Of a DNA stretch of 64,000 bases, positions 9,864-18,416 are shown one piece after another. The notes under the pieces are model-generated. The model saw only the letters and a list, made by a program, of their open reading frames with translations, had not been told where the DNA came from and did no database searches. The stretch lies in contig NZ_AEUZ02000001.1 in the NCBI RefSeq assembly GCF_000188055.2, positions 1,626,001-1,690,000 of the forward strand, in the 5' to 3' direction. Each line of letters opens with the position of its first letter. Position 1 is the stretch's first letter. Made by a program: the position numbers and the translations under genes. Source of the stretch: Streptococcus urinalis 2285-97 (GTDB lineage: Bacteria > Bacillota > Bacilli > Lactobacillales > Streptococcaceae).

Positions 9864-10123
9864 TACCCCTCCTTCTTATTTGCTATCAATTGTTTAAATT
9901 GGTCCTTTGTTTCTTTTATCTTCTGGTAAATTGCTTGAATATCTTTTTTCTCAAAACGTTTTTGACATCTTTCTTTTTCAAGCATCATTAATTTTTTCTT
10001 TAATTTGGCAATTTGTTTTTGATTGCCATTTGATTGAAAGGTTAAATCTTGTGATTCACAAGGATTGTATAAATAACGTTGACGTAATTGTTCAATACGA
10101 TCTGTAACAGTAGTATTAGTCAT
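9863..10123 (-). CDS. Small charged hypothetical protein upstream of the antiporter
   Basis: An 86-residue, Lys/Glu/Gln-rich, helix-forming protein with no signal or membrane segment. Residues about 36-80 look like a coiled coil (KQIAKLKKKLMMLEKER, then KDIQAIYQKIKETKDQF). AAAGGAAAAG precedes the ATG by a few bases. Its stop shares a base with the antiporter start (TAATG), so the two were translationally coupled. It starts 11 nt after the methyltransferase stop, placing it in the ytqA-mnmM unit. I do not recognise a family. Confidence 0.7.
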   Translation of the reverse strand: MTNTTVTDRIEQLRQRYLYNPCESQDLTFQSNGNQKQIAKLKKKLMMLEKERCQKRFEKKDIQAIYQKIKETKDQFKQLIANKKEG

Positions 10124-10134
10124 TTTCTTTTCCT

Positions 10135-10680
10135 TTATCCTAATTTTTCAATCATTACCAAAAATGGTGGTGTGTTTTTTTGATTGAGTGGTGCATAAGA
10201 ACTAACAGCAAATTGCTGTTGATCTAAAGAAGACACAAATTCTAAAACAGCTGACTTCTCATCATTTCCACCTTCATGTCCATAATACACCATAACAGAG
10301 ACTCTTCCTCCTATCTCAAGTAGTTCTAAAATAGTGGAAATAGCAGTAATTGTCGTATCTGATTGTGTAATAATTGATTTATCTGCATTTGGTAGATAAC
10401 CTAAATTAAAAATAGCTGCTTTTATCGGTCTATCAATATAATTACTGATATTCTCATGACCATCACGTATTAGTTTAACATTTTTTAAGCCAAGATTTAA
10501 TAATTTTGTATTGGTTTTTTGGATTGCTTCTTCTTGAATATCAAAAGCATACACATATTTTGAAATGGCTGCTAAAAAGGCAGTGTCATTGCCATTTCCC
10601 ATCGTTGCATCAACAACAATGCTTTCTTTATCAATCACTTGACTTAAAAAATCATGTGACAATTGAAGAGGACGTATCAC
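10135..10680 (-). CDS. mnmM: Class I SAM-dependent methyltransferase, MnmM/YtqB-like
   Basis: A 181-residue Rossmann-fold methyltransferase. Motif I is VVDATMGNGNDTAFLA near residues 22-37; IFNLGYLPN near residue 90 is the catalytic-type loop, and MVYYGHEGG follows near residue 131. Size and motifs match YtqB of Bacillus subtilis, which was shown to complete mnm5s2U at the wobble base of tRNAs (MnmM). It lies 12 nt after a YtqA-type radical SAM gene, the same pairing as in Bacillus, supporting a joint role in wobble uridine modification. The assignment is by family and context; the substrate is not visible in sequence. Confidence 0.85.
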   Translation of the reverse strand: MIRPLQLSHDFLSQVIDKESIVVDATMGNGNDTAFLAAISKYVYAFDIQEEAIQKTNTKLLNLGLKNVKLIRDGHENISNYIDRPIKAAIFNLGYLPNADKSIITQSDTTITAISTILELLEIGGRVSVMVYYGHEGGNDEKSAVLEFVSSLDQQQFAVSSYAPLNQKNTPPFLVMIEKLG

Positions 10681-10692
10681 TCTAATTTCTCC

Positions 10693-11631
10693 TTAAATAA
10701 TTTCACTATCTGCTATACGACAACCTTGATAACTATCTCTTCTTTCCATTTCTTTATCAATGGCGTTAAGAACTTCCCATTTATTTAAACTCCACATAGG
10801 ACCAATGAGCATATCTCTTGGTGCATCACCAGTAATTCTATGAATAACAATGGATTTTGGGATAATTTCCAGTTGATCACAAATGATTGAAACATATTCT
10901 TCTTGACTGAGTAGTTGTAATCGACCTTCATGGTAATCACGCTGCATTCTAGTATTTGTCATCAAATGCAAAAGATGTAATTTGATACCTTGAATATCAT
11001 TATCTGTTACACATCTTCTAACATTTTCCAACATCATTTCTGGTGTTTCCCCAGGTAAACCATTAATGAGATGTGACACAATTTCGATTTTTGGAGCCAT
11101 TTGACGAACACGCTTAACTGTTTGAACGTAAAGTTCATAGGAGTGAGCACGATTAATTAATCTTGATGTTTCTTCAAAAGTTGTTTGTAGCCCAAGTTCA
11201 AGTGTTACGTGCATGCGATCACTTAAACTTGCTAAATAAGCAATCGTCTCATCTGGCAGACAGTCTGGTCTTGTTCCAATATTAATACCAACAACTCCAG
11301 GCTCATTAATAGCTTGCTCATATCTCTCTCTAATCACATCTACACGTTCATGAGTATTGGTGAAATTTTGAAAATACACCAGGTATTTTCTAACTTCTGG
11401 CCACTTACGATGCATAAAATCAATTTCATGATAAAATTGCTCTCTGATTTGTGCGTCTGGTGCAACAATGGCATCTCCTGAGCCAGAAACTGTACAAAAC
11501 GTACAACCACCATGAGCTACAGTTCCGTCCCTATTTGGGCAATCGAACCCAGCATCAATTGGTACTTTAAAAGTCTTTTCACCAAATAATTCTCTGTAGT
11601 AGTCATTTAAAGCATTATACCGTTTTTTCAT
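10693..11631 (-). CDS. Radical SAM protein, YtqA/TIGR01212 type (possible MnmL)
   Basis: A 312-residue radical SAM enzyme of the YtqA/YhcC group. The cluster cysteines are C31, C43 and C46 in CPNRDGTVAHGGCTFC, the spaced-out cysteine motif typical of the group. Other family segments are GLQTTFEETSRLINRAH near residue 147 and LHLLHLMTNT near residue 219. In B. subtilis the neighbour YtqB methylates nm5s2U, and YtqA has been proposed to supply the substrate (MnmL) from cmnm5s2U. The tight pairing here, with a 12-nt gap, agrees with that. It begins the unit ytqA-mnmM-86-residue protein-antiporter. Confidence 0.88.
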   Translation of the reverse strand: MKKRYNALNDYYRELFGEKTFKVPIDAGFDCPNRDGTVAHGGCTFCTVSGSGDAIVAPDAQIREQFYHEIDFMHRKWPEVRKYLVYFQNFTNTHERVDVIRERYEQAINEPGVVGINIGTRPDCLPDETIAYLASLSDRMHVTLELGLQTTFEETSRLINRAHSYELYVQTVKRVRQMAPKIEIVSHLINGLPGETPEMMLENVRRCVTDNDIQGIKLHLLHLMTNTRMQRDYHEGRLQLLSQEEYVSIICDQLEIIPKSIVIHRITGDAPRDMLIGPMWSLNKWEVLNAIDKEMERRDSYQGCRIADSEII

Positions 11632-11661
11632 ATATTATATTTTAACATAAATTAAAAAATA

Positions 11662-11686
11662 AAAAACAACTCAAAGAGCTGTCTTT
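11662..11686 (-). terminator. Terminator after the PAP2 phosphatase gene
   Basis: Imperfect stem (CAaCTC with GAGcTG plus flanking A-T pairs) just after the stop at 11686. On the - strand it is followed by a long T-rich run. Confidence 0.55.
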
Positions 11687-12336
11687 TAAGGTTGTTTTCC
11701 TCTGAATCGCCAATTAAAGCGTCGCTTATCATAGTAAGGAAATCCCAAACAGAGAACACCATAACCAAGAATGAAACCACCCAAAACATCACTTGGGAAG
11801 TGTACACCTAAATAAATTCGTGAAAGGCCAACTAAGGAAATCAATAAGCCTAATAAGCATTCAATAGCAAATCTTAAGATTCCTTTTTTCAATCTCTGAT
11901 GAACTACAATAATAAGTGTTCCTATTATGATCATGCTTCCCATTGAGTGTCCACTTGGAAAAGAATAGCCTCCAGCAAATACAAGATGCGTAATGGTTGG
12001 TCTTACGCGTTGATATAAAAGTTTTAAAGTCATTACGAGTAAACCAGCTACTACTCCATTAATTGCGACATAGGCTGACTCAACATACCATTTTTTGAGA
12101 TAAAAGAAGATAGCTAAAATAACAACAATTCCAAATTGAGTAGCCACATTTCCTGTAAGTGTAATCAGTTTAAAAAATTGTGTCACATTTGCTGGTAAAT
12201 CTGCTCTAACTTCTGTTTGAATACTTGTGTCAAATGAAACTAAACTCTCAGGGTAAAATTTAACCAAATAACCAAGTAAAACAAAAAGTAAAAAAGCAAA
12301 GGAAGCCTGTAATAAATAGATTTGTTTTTTTTGCAT
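11686..12336 (-). CDS. PAP2-family membrane phosphatase
   Basis: A 216-residue phosphatidic-acid-phosphatase-type protein with about six membrane helices. The three active-site motifs are present: KLLYQRVRP near residue 108, PSGHS near residue 127, and SRIYLGVHFPSDVLGG near residue 172. Members dephosphorylate undecaprenyl pyrophosphate (recycling the cell-wall lipid carrier) or phosphatidylglycerol phosphate at the outer face of the membrane; which one applies cannot be told. Its start is 6 nt after the ribU stop, so it is co-transcribed with the riboflavin transporter. Confidence 0.9.
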   Translation of the reverse strand: MQKKQIYLLQASFAFLLFVLLGYLVKFYPESLVSFDTSIQTEVRADLPANVTQFFKLITLTGNVATQFGIVVILAIFFYLKKWYVESAYVAINGVVAGLLVMTLKLLYQRVRPTITHLVFAGGYSFPSGHSMGSMIIIGTLIIVVHQRLKKGILRFAIECLLGLLISLVGLSRIYLGVHFPSDVLGGFILGYGVLCLGFPYYDKRRFNWRFRGKQP

Positions 12337-12342
12337 ATAATA

Positions 12343-12903
12343 TTAATGATATCTTTCTAAAATGGGTTTTATTGCCATATACACAAAATAGAAAACTATT
12401 GCAAATATCAGTCCTTCAATAAAGTTAAAAGGCAGCACCATTGTAAAGAGGTACTTGCTAAGACCAATAAATTTAGCAATGTCAAAATTTGCAAATTTTG
12501 CGTAAAGTGGCACAGCATAAAATAGATTTAAGAGCAACATCGCTAGTGTTAATAATGCTGTTCCAATAATACTGGCTGTCATGTAGTGTGATTTTGTCTG
12601 TGATTTTTTCCAAAATAAGGCAAAAGCAAATAAAAATAGAGCAATAGCAACAATATTCATGGGTAAACCAATAAAATCATTAACACCTTTTCCATCAAGC
12701 AATATCTTTAAAAGACTTCTAAAGAATAAAACAAGATAGGAACTTTTGAGATCAAACAAAACCAAAGCGGCTAACATTGGAATAATGCTAAAATCTATTT
12801 TCAAAAAGCTGGCTGCTGGCATAATCGGAAAATTAAACAGCATAAGAATAAATGAAATGGCTGATAGACTTGCTATAATAACCATTTTGCGTGTATTTGT
12901 CAT
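12343..12903 (-). CDS. ribU: Riboflavin ECF transporter substrate-binding subunit
   Basis: A 186-residue membrane protein with six predicted helices, the fold of ECF S components. An FMN riboswitch lies directly upstream, which identifies it as RibU. It binds riboflavin and works with the shared ECF module (EcfT and two ATPases) encoded elsewhere. LNFPIMPAASFLKIDFSIIPML near residues 22-45 is the RibU-type segment after helix 1. The ribosome site GGAGGA lies about 10 nt before the ATG. Expression should fall when cytoplasmic FMN is high. Confidence 0.95.
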   Translation of the reverse strand: MTNTRKMVIIASLSAISFILMLFNFPIMPAASFLKIDFSIIPMLAALVLFDLKSSYLVLFFRSLLKILLDGKGVNDFIGLPMNIVAIALFLFAFALFWKKSQTKSHYMTASIIGTALLTLAMLLLNLFYAVPLYAKFANFDIAKFIGLSKYLFTMVLPFNFIEGLIFAIVFYFVYMAIKPILERYH

Positions 12904-12982
12904 AAAAAAATTCCTCCAATTTTAACAAATTGAAAGAAGTTCCTTCGTATTAGATGTCACAAAAAAAGACAGCTAAAAAACC

Positions 12983-13110
12983 CGGTCTCCTCCCATCCAG
13001 ACTTTACTGTCGGTTGTGGATTTTCACCACATCAGCTTTTGCTCGCGGACTTTTGACTTTTATGATATCAATCACCGCCGGTCGGGAATTTCACCCTGCC
13101 CTGAAGACAG
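12983..13110 (-). promoter_or_regulatory. FMN riboswitch (RFN element)
   Basis: Read on the - strand, the element opens with CTTCAGGGCAGGGTGAAAT and CCCGACCGGCGGT, and closes with ATGGGAGGAGACCG, all conserved parts of the RFN aptamer. The closing P1 helix pairs GTCTTC near 13103-13108 with GGAGAC near 12985-12990. It senses FMN and controls ribU. T-rich runs follow the aptamer before the ribosome site at about 12913-12918. I could not settle whether it acts by termination or by hiding the ribosome site. Confidence 0.96.
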
Positions 13111-13157
13111 TTTTAGCATATCAAATTTATCACAATCAATCAAGTATTTTATACTAA

Positions 13158-13180
13158 AAAAAAGACGCTAAGCGTCTTTT
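13158..13180. terminator. Bidirectional terminator downstream of the Bsp-repeat pseudogene
   Basis: Near-perfect palindrome with arms AAAAGACGCT and AGCGTCTTTT. A and T runs on both flanks let it serve the pseudogene on the - strand; it sits 18 nt after that stop. Confidence 0.75.
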
Positions 13181-13198
13181 AATATTTCATTTTTAAAG

Positions 13199-16100
13199 CT
13201 ATGCCATAACCGTAACAATTGATTTACCAAAGTTAGCAAACACTCCTGTATTACTAACACCATTACTTCCAGTATGTTGTGTCAAAACACCTACAATATA
13301 AGTTTTACCATTTACTTTGATTGCAGCTATATCATTTTCAACACCAAAAGTACCATCATTTCCTGGTTTATCCCAAGTTTGTGCTTGACTTTGAATACTT
13401 GCTGGTAACCATAATTTATAGTAATTATTTGATAAGTCAGCTAACATTGTTGGTTCTGCAGTTGTATTTTGAAGTGTATTATTGTAAATATTTTTCAAAA
13501 GGTCAACAGCTTCATGAACATTAATATAATTTTCTAAACCGGCATCAATCTGAGATTGAATCCTCATATATCGATTTAGAGTTGTTTGAGTATAACCCAT
13601 GCGCCTAATTTCAGCATTAACAGCAGAAACGCCACCAATTGCACTAATCATGATATTTGTCGCTGTGTTATCAGAATATTGCACCATAAATCTTGCTATA
13701 GTATCAAGACTATATGTTTGACCAGCTGAATTTGCTAAAGCAGTTGAAGCAACAACAATATCTGATGATTTAACAGTGTAATTACTTGACATATTAAGTT
13801 CACCTCGTTGAGCTTTTTCATAGGCTGAAGTCAAAATAAAGAGCTTTATCGTAGATGCTGAACGTTGTGATACTGTTTCTCTTGATGCAGCATACTCTAC
13901 ACCATCTGAAGATGTAATGAAAAATGATTTATCACCACCAAGATTTCCAAATTGCTTATTATATAATGCTAAAATAGCATTTTATTCATTCTGAACATCA
14001 ATTCTCACTGTCTTAAGTTTAACGGTCGTTGTTTTTGCTGTTAAACCTTTCAAACCATTATTAGTATCATAATAGACGTGAACATTATAGAGACCAGGTA
14101 AGTAAGAATGACTTGATAATCTGGTGATAATTTTATAAGAGCCATCTGATTGTTTACTTGCATTTTGCCATTCAATATCATCTTGACCATTTGCTTCATT
14201 CCATACCACCACTTTAACTGCTTTTAAGCCATCTTTTGTTGCCGCATTAGTAATCGTAGTCGTAAAGGTATAGTCACTGTTATCGATATCAGAAATCGTT
14301 ACAGTTCCTGTTATTTGTGGCGTTTCAGCAACAGCAAATGATGTTGTTGTTAAGCCAACCAATTGGTTATTACCAATTAAACTATTTCCATAGATGTGAA
14401 CAACATAATTCCCAGTTTCTAAATTATGATCAGCTAAATTAATTAATGCTGTATAAGACCCATCTCCTTGTTTTGTAGCTTTCGTCCATTTAATATCATT
14501 CTGACCATTTGCAGATGTCCAGACTGGTACAATGTGATGTATTGCGGCGTCTCAGTTACTGTTACTTGATAATGTGTACTATCAGTTTGCTGAACTGATA
14601 CTTTTGCACTCGGATTAGGAATGGTCACTGTACTACTCTTTAAGCCATGGCTACCATTTTCAAAACTATAGGTATCAATGCGATAATCGCCATAACCTTT
14701 ATGATTGGTAAATGGAATGAAAGCCTTACCTGTCGCATCTGCCTGATACCACTTAAGATCATCCTGACCGTTGACAACTGACCACACGGCAAATTTAACC
14801 TTTTGATAATTGGTGACCATATTCGAAGTGACCTTAACATTTATTCCACTATCAGTCATTTGTGTATCCACTTCAGTCTTAAGACTTGGTTTTGTGATTT
14901 GGTAGGCACCTAGATTTGTTCCTACTTGACTACCATCACTGTACTGCGTATAGACATGAACACGATAAAGATCTGTAGTATTACTCAAATCTGCTATATT
15001 AATAACTTGACTAGCTTGATTATTCTTAAGAACTGGTGTGTACCATTTAAGATCATCTTGACCATCAGTCTCTGACCAAGCTGCGATACTCACTTTGGTA
15101 ATTGTTTTGGTACTACTTGTTCCTGTGACTTGGACGGTAAAGCTCGTCTTATCTTGTGCATAGTCAACAATGCTAACTTGTGCATTTGGTCGTGTATCCA
15201 CATTATCATAACCAGTTACGGTTAAACCAACTTGACTGCCTGTTATCGTACTTTGGCCATAGATATGAATATTGTAATGACCCATTTCATTATGATGATC
15301 AGCAGTATTGACTGTTACTTGGTAATGGCCACTAGCTACTTGTATCGCTTGATACCATTTGAGGTCATCTTGATTATTTTGACTTGTCCAAACAGGGATA
15401 CGGACTGCTGTGATAGTAGAAGGAACTTGAGTGACATCAATTTGAAATTGGGTGTCAGATAGTTTCGTCACCTCTGCACTGACTTGTGGTTTGGGAAAAC
15501 TAAGTGTCAAGGCACTGACACCTGTCATTTGACCATTGGTCCTTGTATAAGTATTAACATGATAAAGACCGTATTCTCTATGCTTAGTTAAATCAACATA
15601 AGCTGCGCCTAAATCTGAGGCTTTATACCAAACCAAATCATTTTGAGCATTTTGGTCTCCCCAAACTGCAAAAATAACGTCGGTTCCTGCAGTCATTTCC
15701 TTTTGGTAGGTGATGTGTAGTGTCTTATCACCTTCTATGGTTGCCGTCACTGGAGCTTGAACTGGTTCTGTCGCTTGTGCTTGAGGACTTGTCGCTAAGA
15801 CACGAGCTTTCACAAAACTTTGCGTTTGACTATTAATAGCACTAGAACTAGCTGTTTCTGAAGTGACTGTGTTAGCTCCTAAATTAACCTTGTCATCATT
15901 AGCCGTTTCGGAATCAGTAAGAGTTTGAGATTGACTCTCAGCACTACTCGTAGACGTTTCCCTACTATCAGAAGTGACACTCGCCATTTCTTCAGAACTT
16001 GTTGTCACTTCAGAAGAATGATCTGTCGTCACAGCTGTTTCATCACTTTGACTTGATGAAATCGTTGAAGTCTGCTCGCTACTTGGTGTACTTGCACTGG

Positions 16101-16242
16101 ATTCTGTAGTTGTGGGATTAATCATCGTAGTATCACTACTGTCAGCTAAAATAGTAGCTTGGTGTGTTCCTAATATCGCAACCGTTGCAACACTGGCAAT
16201 CACCCAGTGTTTTTTTGACTTATACATTTTCTTTTTTATCAT
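13199..16242 (-). pseudogene. Surface protein with GBS-Bsp-like repeats and a class A beta-lactamase-type domain, broken
   Basis: One gene in three pieces. It starts at ATG 16242 with a KxYKxGKxW-like signal (KKMYKSKKHW, lacking the Gly), then a Ser/Thr-rich stretch to about residue 150, then six GBS-Bsp-like repeats, each with an (A/P)VW...NGQDDLKW-type core. A frameshift near 14540 breaks the fifth repeat (frame 1 ends at 14443, with a wrong-frame tail). The fifth and sixth repeats continue in the next frame to an in-frame TAA at 13982-13984. The same frame then runs straight into a serine-hydrolase domain: the SxxK motif STIK near 13855, SDN in QYSDNTATN and KPG near 13365. The only ATG after the TAA (13834) lies beyond STIK, so the downstream ORF lacks its nucleophile. 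The intact protein (about 1,010 residues) was probably a secreted wall-associated hydrolase. A promoter inside the longer ORF supports this start. Confidence 0.88.
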
Positions 16243-16270
16243 TAAATACTCTAAACTTTTAATTATCTTT

Positions 16271-16299
16271 AGTTTAACGATTTTTAAAGTTTCTGTCAA
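16271..16299 (-). promoter_or_regulatory. SigA-type promoter of the Bsp-repeat gene
   Basis: On the - strand TTGACA (16299-16294) is followed after 17 nt by TAAACT (16276-16271). The transcript would begin about 20 nt before the ATG at 16242, which rules out the longer upstream start at 16305 and places translation at the KxYKxGKxW-like leader. Confidence 0.75.
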
Positions 16300-16343
16300 T
16301 TTCATTTTACTGCTAGAAAAAAAGCAAGATTTTCATCTCGCTT

Positions 16344-16868
16344 CTACTTTAATTTATCTTTGGCATAGGTATGACTGAGTTCCAAATTTGGAAACGCCTG
16401 TTGTCTCAAAGCCTCATAAACAATCATACATACAGTATTTGAGAGGTTTAAACTTCTAACATGTTCATCATTCATCGGAATTCGGATAGCTTCTTCAGCA
16501 TGTTTTCTCATAAATCCTTCAGGAAGTCCCGTATCTTCACGGCCAAATAGAAAATAGTGGCTTTCACCATCATTATAATCTTCTTGACTATAAACATGCT
16601 CTGCAAATTTACTCACTAAATGAAGTTTTCCATCAACCGTTTTGATAAAATCATCGAGACTATCATAATAAGTAATGTCTAGCTTATCCCAATAATCTAG
16701 TCCAGCACGCTTCATCTTTTTATCATCGATTGGAAAGCCCATAGGCATAATAATGTGAAGTGGTGTATTGGTTGCAGCACAAGTTCTTGCTATGTTACCA
16801 GTATTTTGTGGAATTTGAGGTTCAAAAAGAACCACATGATTTTGAATTGATTCAACATTCTGAGACAT
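16344..16868 (-). CDS. trmL: tRNA (cytidine(34)-2'-O)-methyltransferase
   Basis: A 174-residue SPOUT-class (trefoil-knot) methyltransferase that 2'-O-methylates the wobble base of tRNA-Leu isoacceptors. Family motifs: [18 protein letters not shown] near the N-terminus, [11 protein letters not shown] in the middle and [17 protein letters not shown] at the knot. I chose the ATG at 16868 (MSQNVESIQ) because TTGGAAAAAC lies just upstream and family proteins begin here; the in-frame ATG at 16937 lies within a leader hairpin. A long leader ending in a terminator-like hairpin precedes the gene, so expression may be attenuated. Confidence 0.93.
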   Translation of the reverse strand: MSQNVESIQNHVVLFEPQIPQNTGNIARTCAATNTPLHIIMPMGFPIDDKKMKRAGLDYWDKLDITYYDSLDDFIKTVDGKLHLVSKFAEHVYSQEDYNDGESHYFLFGREDTGLPEGFMRKHAEEAIRIPMNDEHVRSLNLSNTVCMIVYEALRQQAFPNLELSHTYAKDKLK

Positions 16869-16895
16869 TAGTTTTTCCAATCTATTTGCTTTTTC

Positions 16896-16942
16896 AAAAT
16901 AAAAACCACACTGCTCGGAGTCTAGCTCAGCAAACAATGTGG
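16896..16942 (-). terminator. Terminator hairpin in the trmL leader
   Basis: On the - strand, arms CCACATTGTTTG (16942-16931) and CGAGCAGTGTGG (16917-16906) form a 12-bp stem with three G-U wobbles around a 13-nt loop, followed by TTTTTATTTT (16905-16896). It lies about 37 nt before the trmL ATG and well after the likely promoter, so it is a leader attenuator rather than the end of another gene. Confidence 0.7.
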
Positions 16943-17007
16943 TTAGCGGTGATTCGCAACCTTAAATCATAACAGGTTTGATTTAAACTAACGAATGCTT
17001 ATTTGTT

Positions 17008-17035
17008 ATTATAACACTATAATATGAATTGTCAA
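17008..17035 (-). promoter_or_regulatory. Promoter of trmL
   Basis: TTGACA (17035-17030), 16-nt spacer, then TATAAT (17013-17008) on the - strand, both consensus hexamers. The predicted start near 17001 gives a leader of about 130 nt before the trmL start at 16868. Confidence 0.8.
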
Positions 17036-17065
17036 TGCTTAAACCATTTCTTTCTTAATGATATC

Positions 17066-18130
17066 TTAAATATCTTGAAAAGGTATTTTGTCATCTAACC
17101 AGTTCAAAAGTTTATCGACTTTAATCACATGGAAGAATTTTTGTCTTAAGAATTCAACGACAAATGCGACAAAATAGATAGCCAATGCAGATCCTAGAAT
17201 AGTTAGTGGATAAATAAAGATAGATTGATTGACAAATGGTTCAGCAAAATCACGCATGTAATATTTAACCAATAAAGGATGTAGGTGACATAAATAGACG
17301 CCCAGAGTTGCTGGTGCAAGAGTCACTATAAATCGATGCCAAAAACCTTAAGGTTTAATATTAATTTTTGCAAATAAAATGAACAGGCAAGTAGCACCAA
17401 TTGTTAGTGTTGGTGAAACATACCAATACCAAATATCACCAACATTAAATTTCATGATAAAAGTAGCTATAAGTGACACAAAATAAACTAATCAAAGTTT
17501 TTTGACTGAAAATTTGTCTAAATCGATTCTTTGAAGATAAGCACCAATAATATACAAAATAATAAGCCAAGTCATTTCAAAACCTTTACTCAAGGAAAAC
17601 CCATCAACTCTATTATTCATCAAAGCAGGTGATATAGAAAAAACGATAAAAAGTAGAAGAGCGGTTTGCTTCAATTGTTTATCACTTAAACTATTAATCC
17701 CACGATTAATAATTGGCATAAATATAAGTAAGCCAAAGTAAGCAGTGATATACCAATATTCTTGTGAAACAATTGGGAAAAAAGCATGTTTCCAGTTCGT
17801 TAAAGTTACTGGAAACCCTGAAAATGTGAAGATACTTGTAACACTAAAAGTGTAAAAAAAGACTTGAAGCCAAATTGAAGCTATTTTAGAATAACGATAC
17901 CTTGAGTGAACACCAACATAACCACTAATCAAAGCATAACAATTGACAGCTCCATAAACCAAGACTTGGATGATCCAAGTGACAACAAAATAAGCATCTG
18001 TGTCACCTTCAACACTACTTCTTAAACCACCTTTACCTAAAACGTGCGTAACAACAATCATAAACATGGAGACAATTCGTAGTAAATCGAGACCATAATT
18101 TCTTTTTTGGGAAAATGTAAGATTCTTCAT
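17066..18130 (-). pseudogene. Membrane acyltransferase (acyltransferase-3 family) with two in-frame stops
   Basis: A single frame from the ATG at 18130 to 17066 reads as one acyltransferase-3 protein of about 354 codons, interrupted by TGA at 17492-17494 and TAA at 17348-17350. The reading continues across both stops with plausible membrane sequence (for example WYWYVSPTLTIGA). The start, GLDLLRIVSMFMIVVTHV, is the conserved first helix with its catalytic His, and the tail has the TLGVYLCHLHPL motif. Members O-acylate cell-envelope sugars such as peptidoglycan or polysaccharide. There is no frameshift, only nonsense codons. I see no good ribosome site before the ATG. Confidence 0.85.
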
Positions 18131-18211
18131 ATGGCTATTATTCTAGCATAAGATATTATTTTCCACCAGAAATCTATTTAGTTGGAGCTTTTATTTTTTA
18201 TTTTTTTCTGA

Positions 18212-18217
18212 TATAAT
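18212..18217 (+). promoter_or_regulatory. Candidate -10 box of the serS T-box transcript
   Basis: Consensus TATAAT about 10 nt before the T-box begins. No convincing -35 is visible at 17 nt; the upstream stretch is T-rich. Confidence 0.5.
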
Positions 18218-18221
18218 TAGC

Positions 18222-18398
18222 CTAACGGATAAGTAATCTTTTAACTTTTTCAGAAAACTTGCGGATGCTGTGAGCAAGTATGGTGACAAGATGAAATTCT
18301 ACCGTTTTATTATTTTTGATACCAAATAAAGTGCACGACAAGTGAAGCTGGATGGAACCGCGCAATAGCGCTCCAGCAAATACTTGTCGTCTTTTTTT
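18222..18398 (+). promoter_or_regulatory. T-box riboswitch of serS
   Basis: A tRNA-sensing leader. The stem I base pairs AACGG (about 18224-18230) with CCGTT (18302-18306); the AGTA motif is on the 5' side, and TCT (Ser) at 18298-18300, followed by A, sits as the specifier. The conserved T-box TGGAACCGCG is at 18353-18362. A terminator pairs ACGACAAGT (18335-18343) with ACTTGTCGT (18382-18390) before a T run. Uncharged tRNA-Ser should stabilise the antiterminator and raise serS expression. The acceptor-contact base after TGG is A, which does not pair with the usual G73 of tRNA-Ser. Confidence 0.92.
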
Positions 18399-18416
18399 AA
18401 AAGGAAGGATAATCTT

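Noticed and set aside
13199..13834. Downstream hydrolase ORF treated as a free-standing beta-lactamase gene
   Set aside because: Its first ATG lies after the STIK nucleophile motif, there is no ribosome site, and the same frame continues upstream into the repeats across a single stop.
14640..14840. Short ORF in another frame within the Bsp-repeat gene
   Set aside because: It is a shadow of the repeat coding frame with no ribosome site or family match.
17492..17494. In-frame TGA considered as selenocysteine or stop readthrough
   Set aside because: A second, ordinary TAA interrupts the same frame 140 bp on, there is no sign of a selenocysteine insertion element, and Sec use is not expected in this family.
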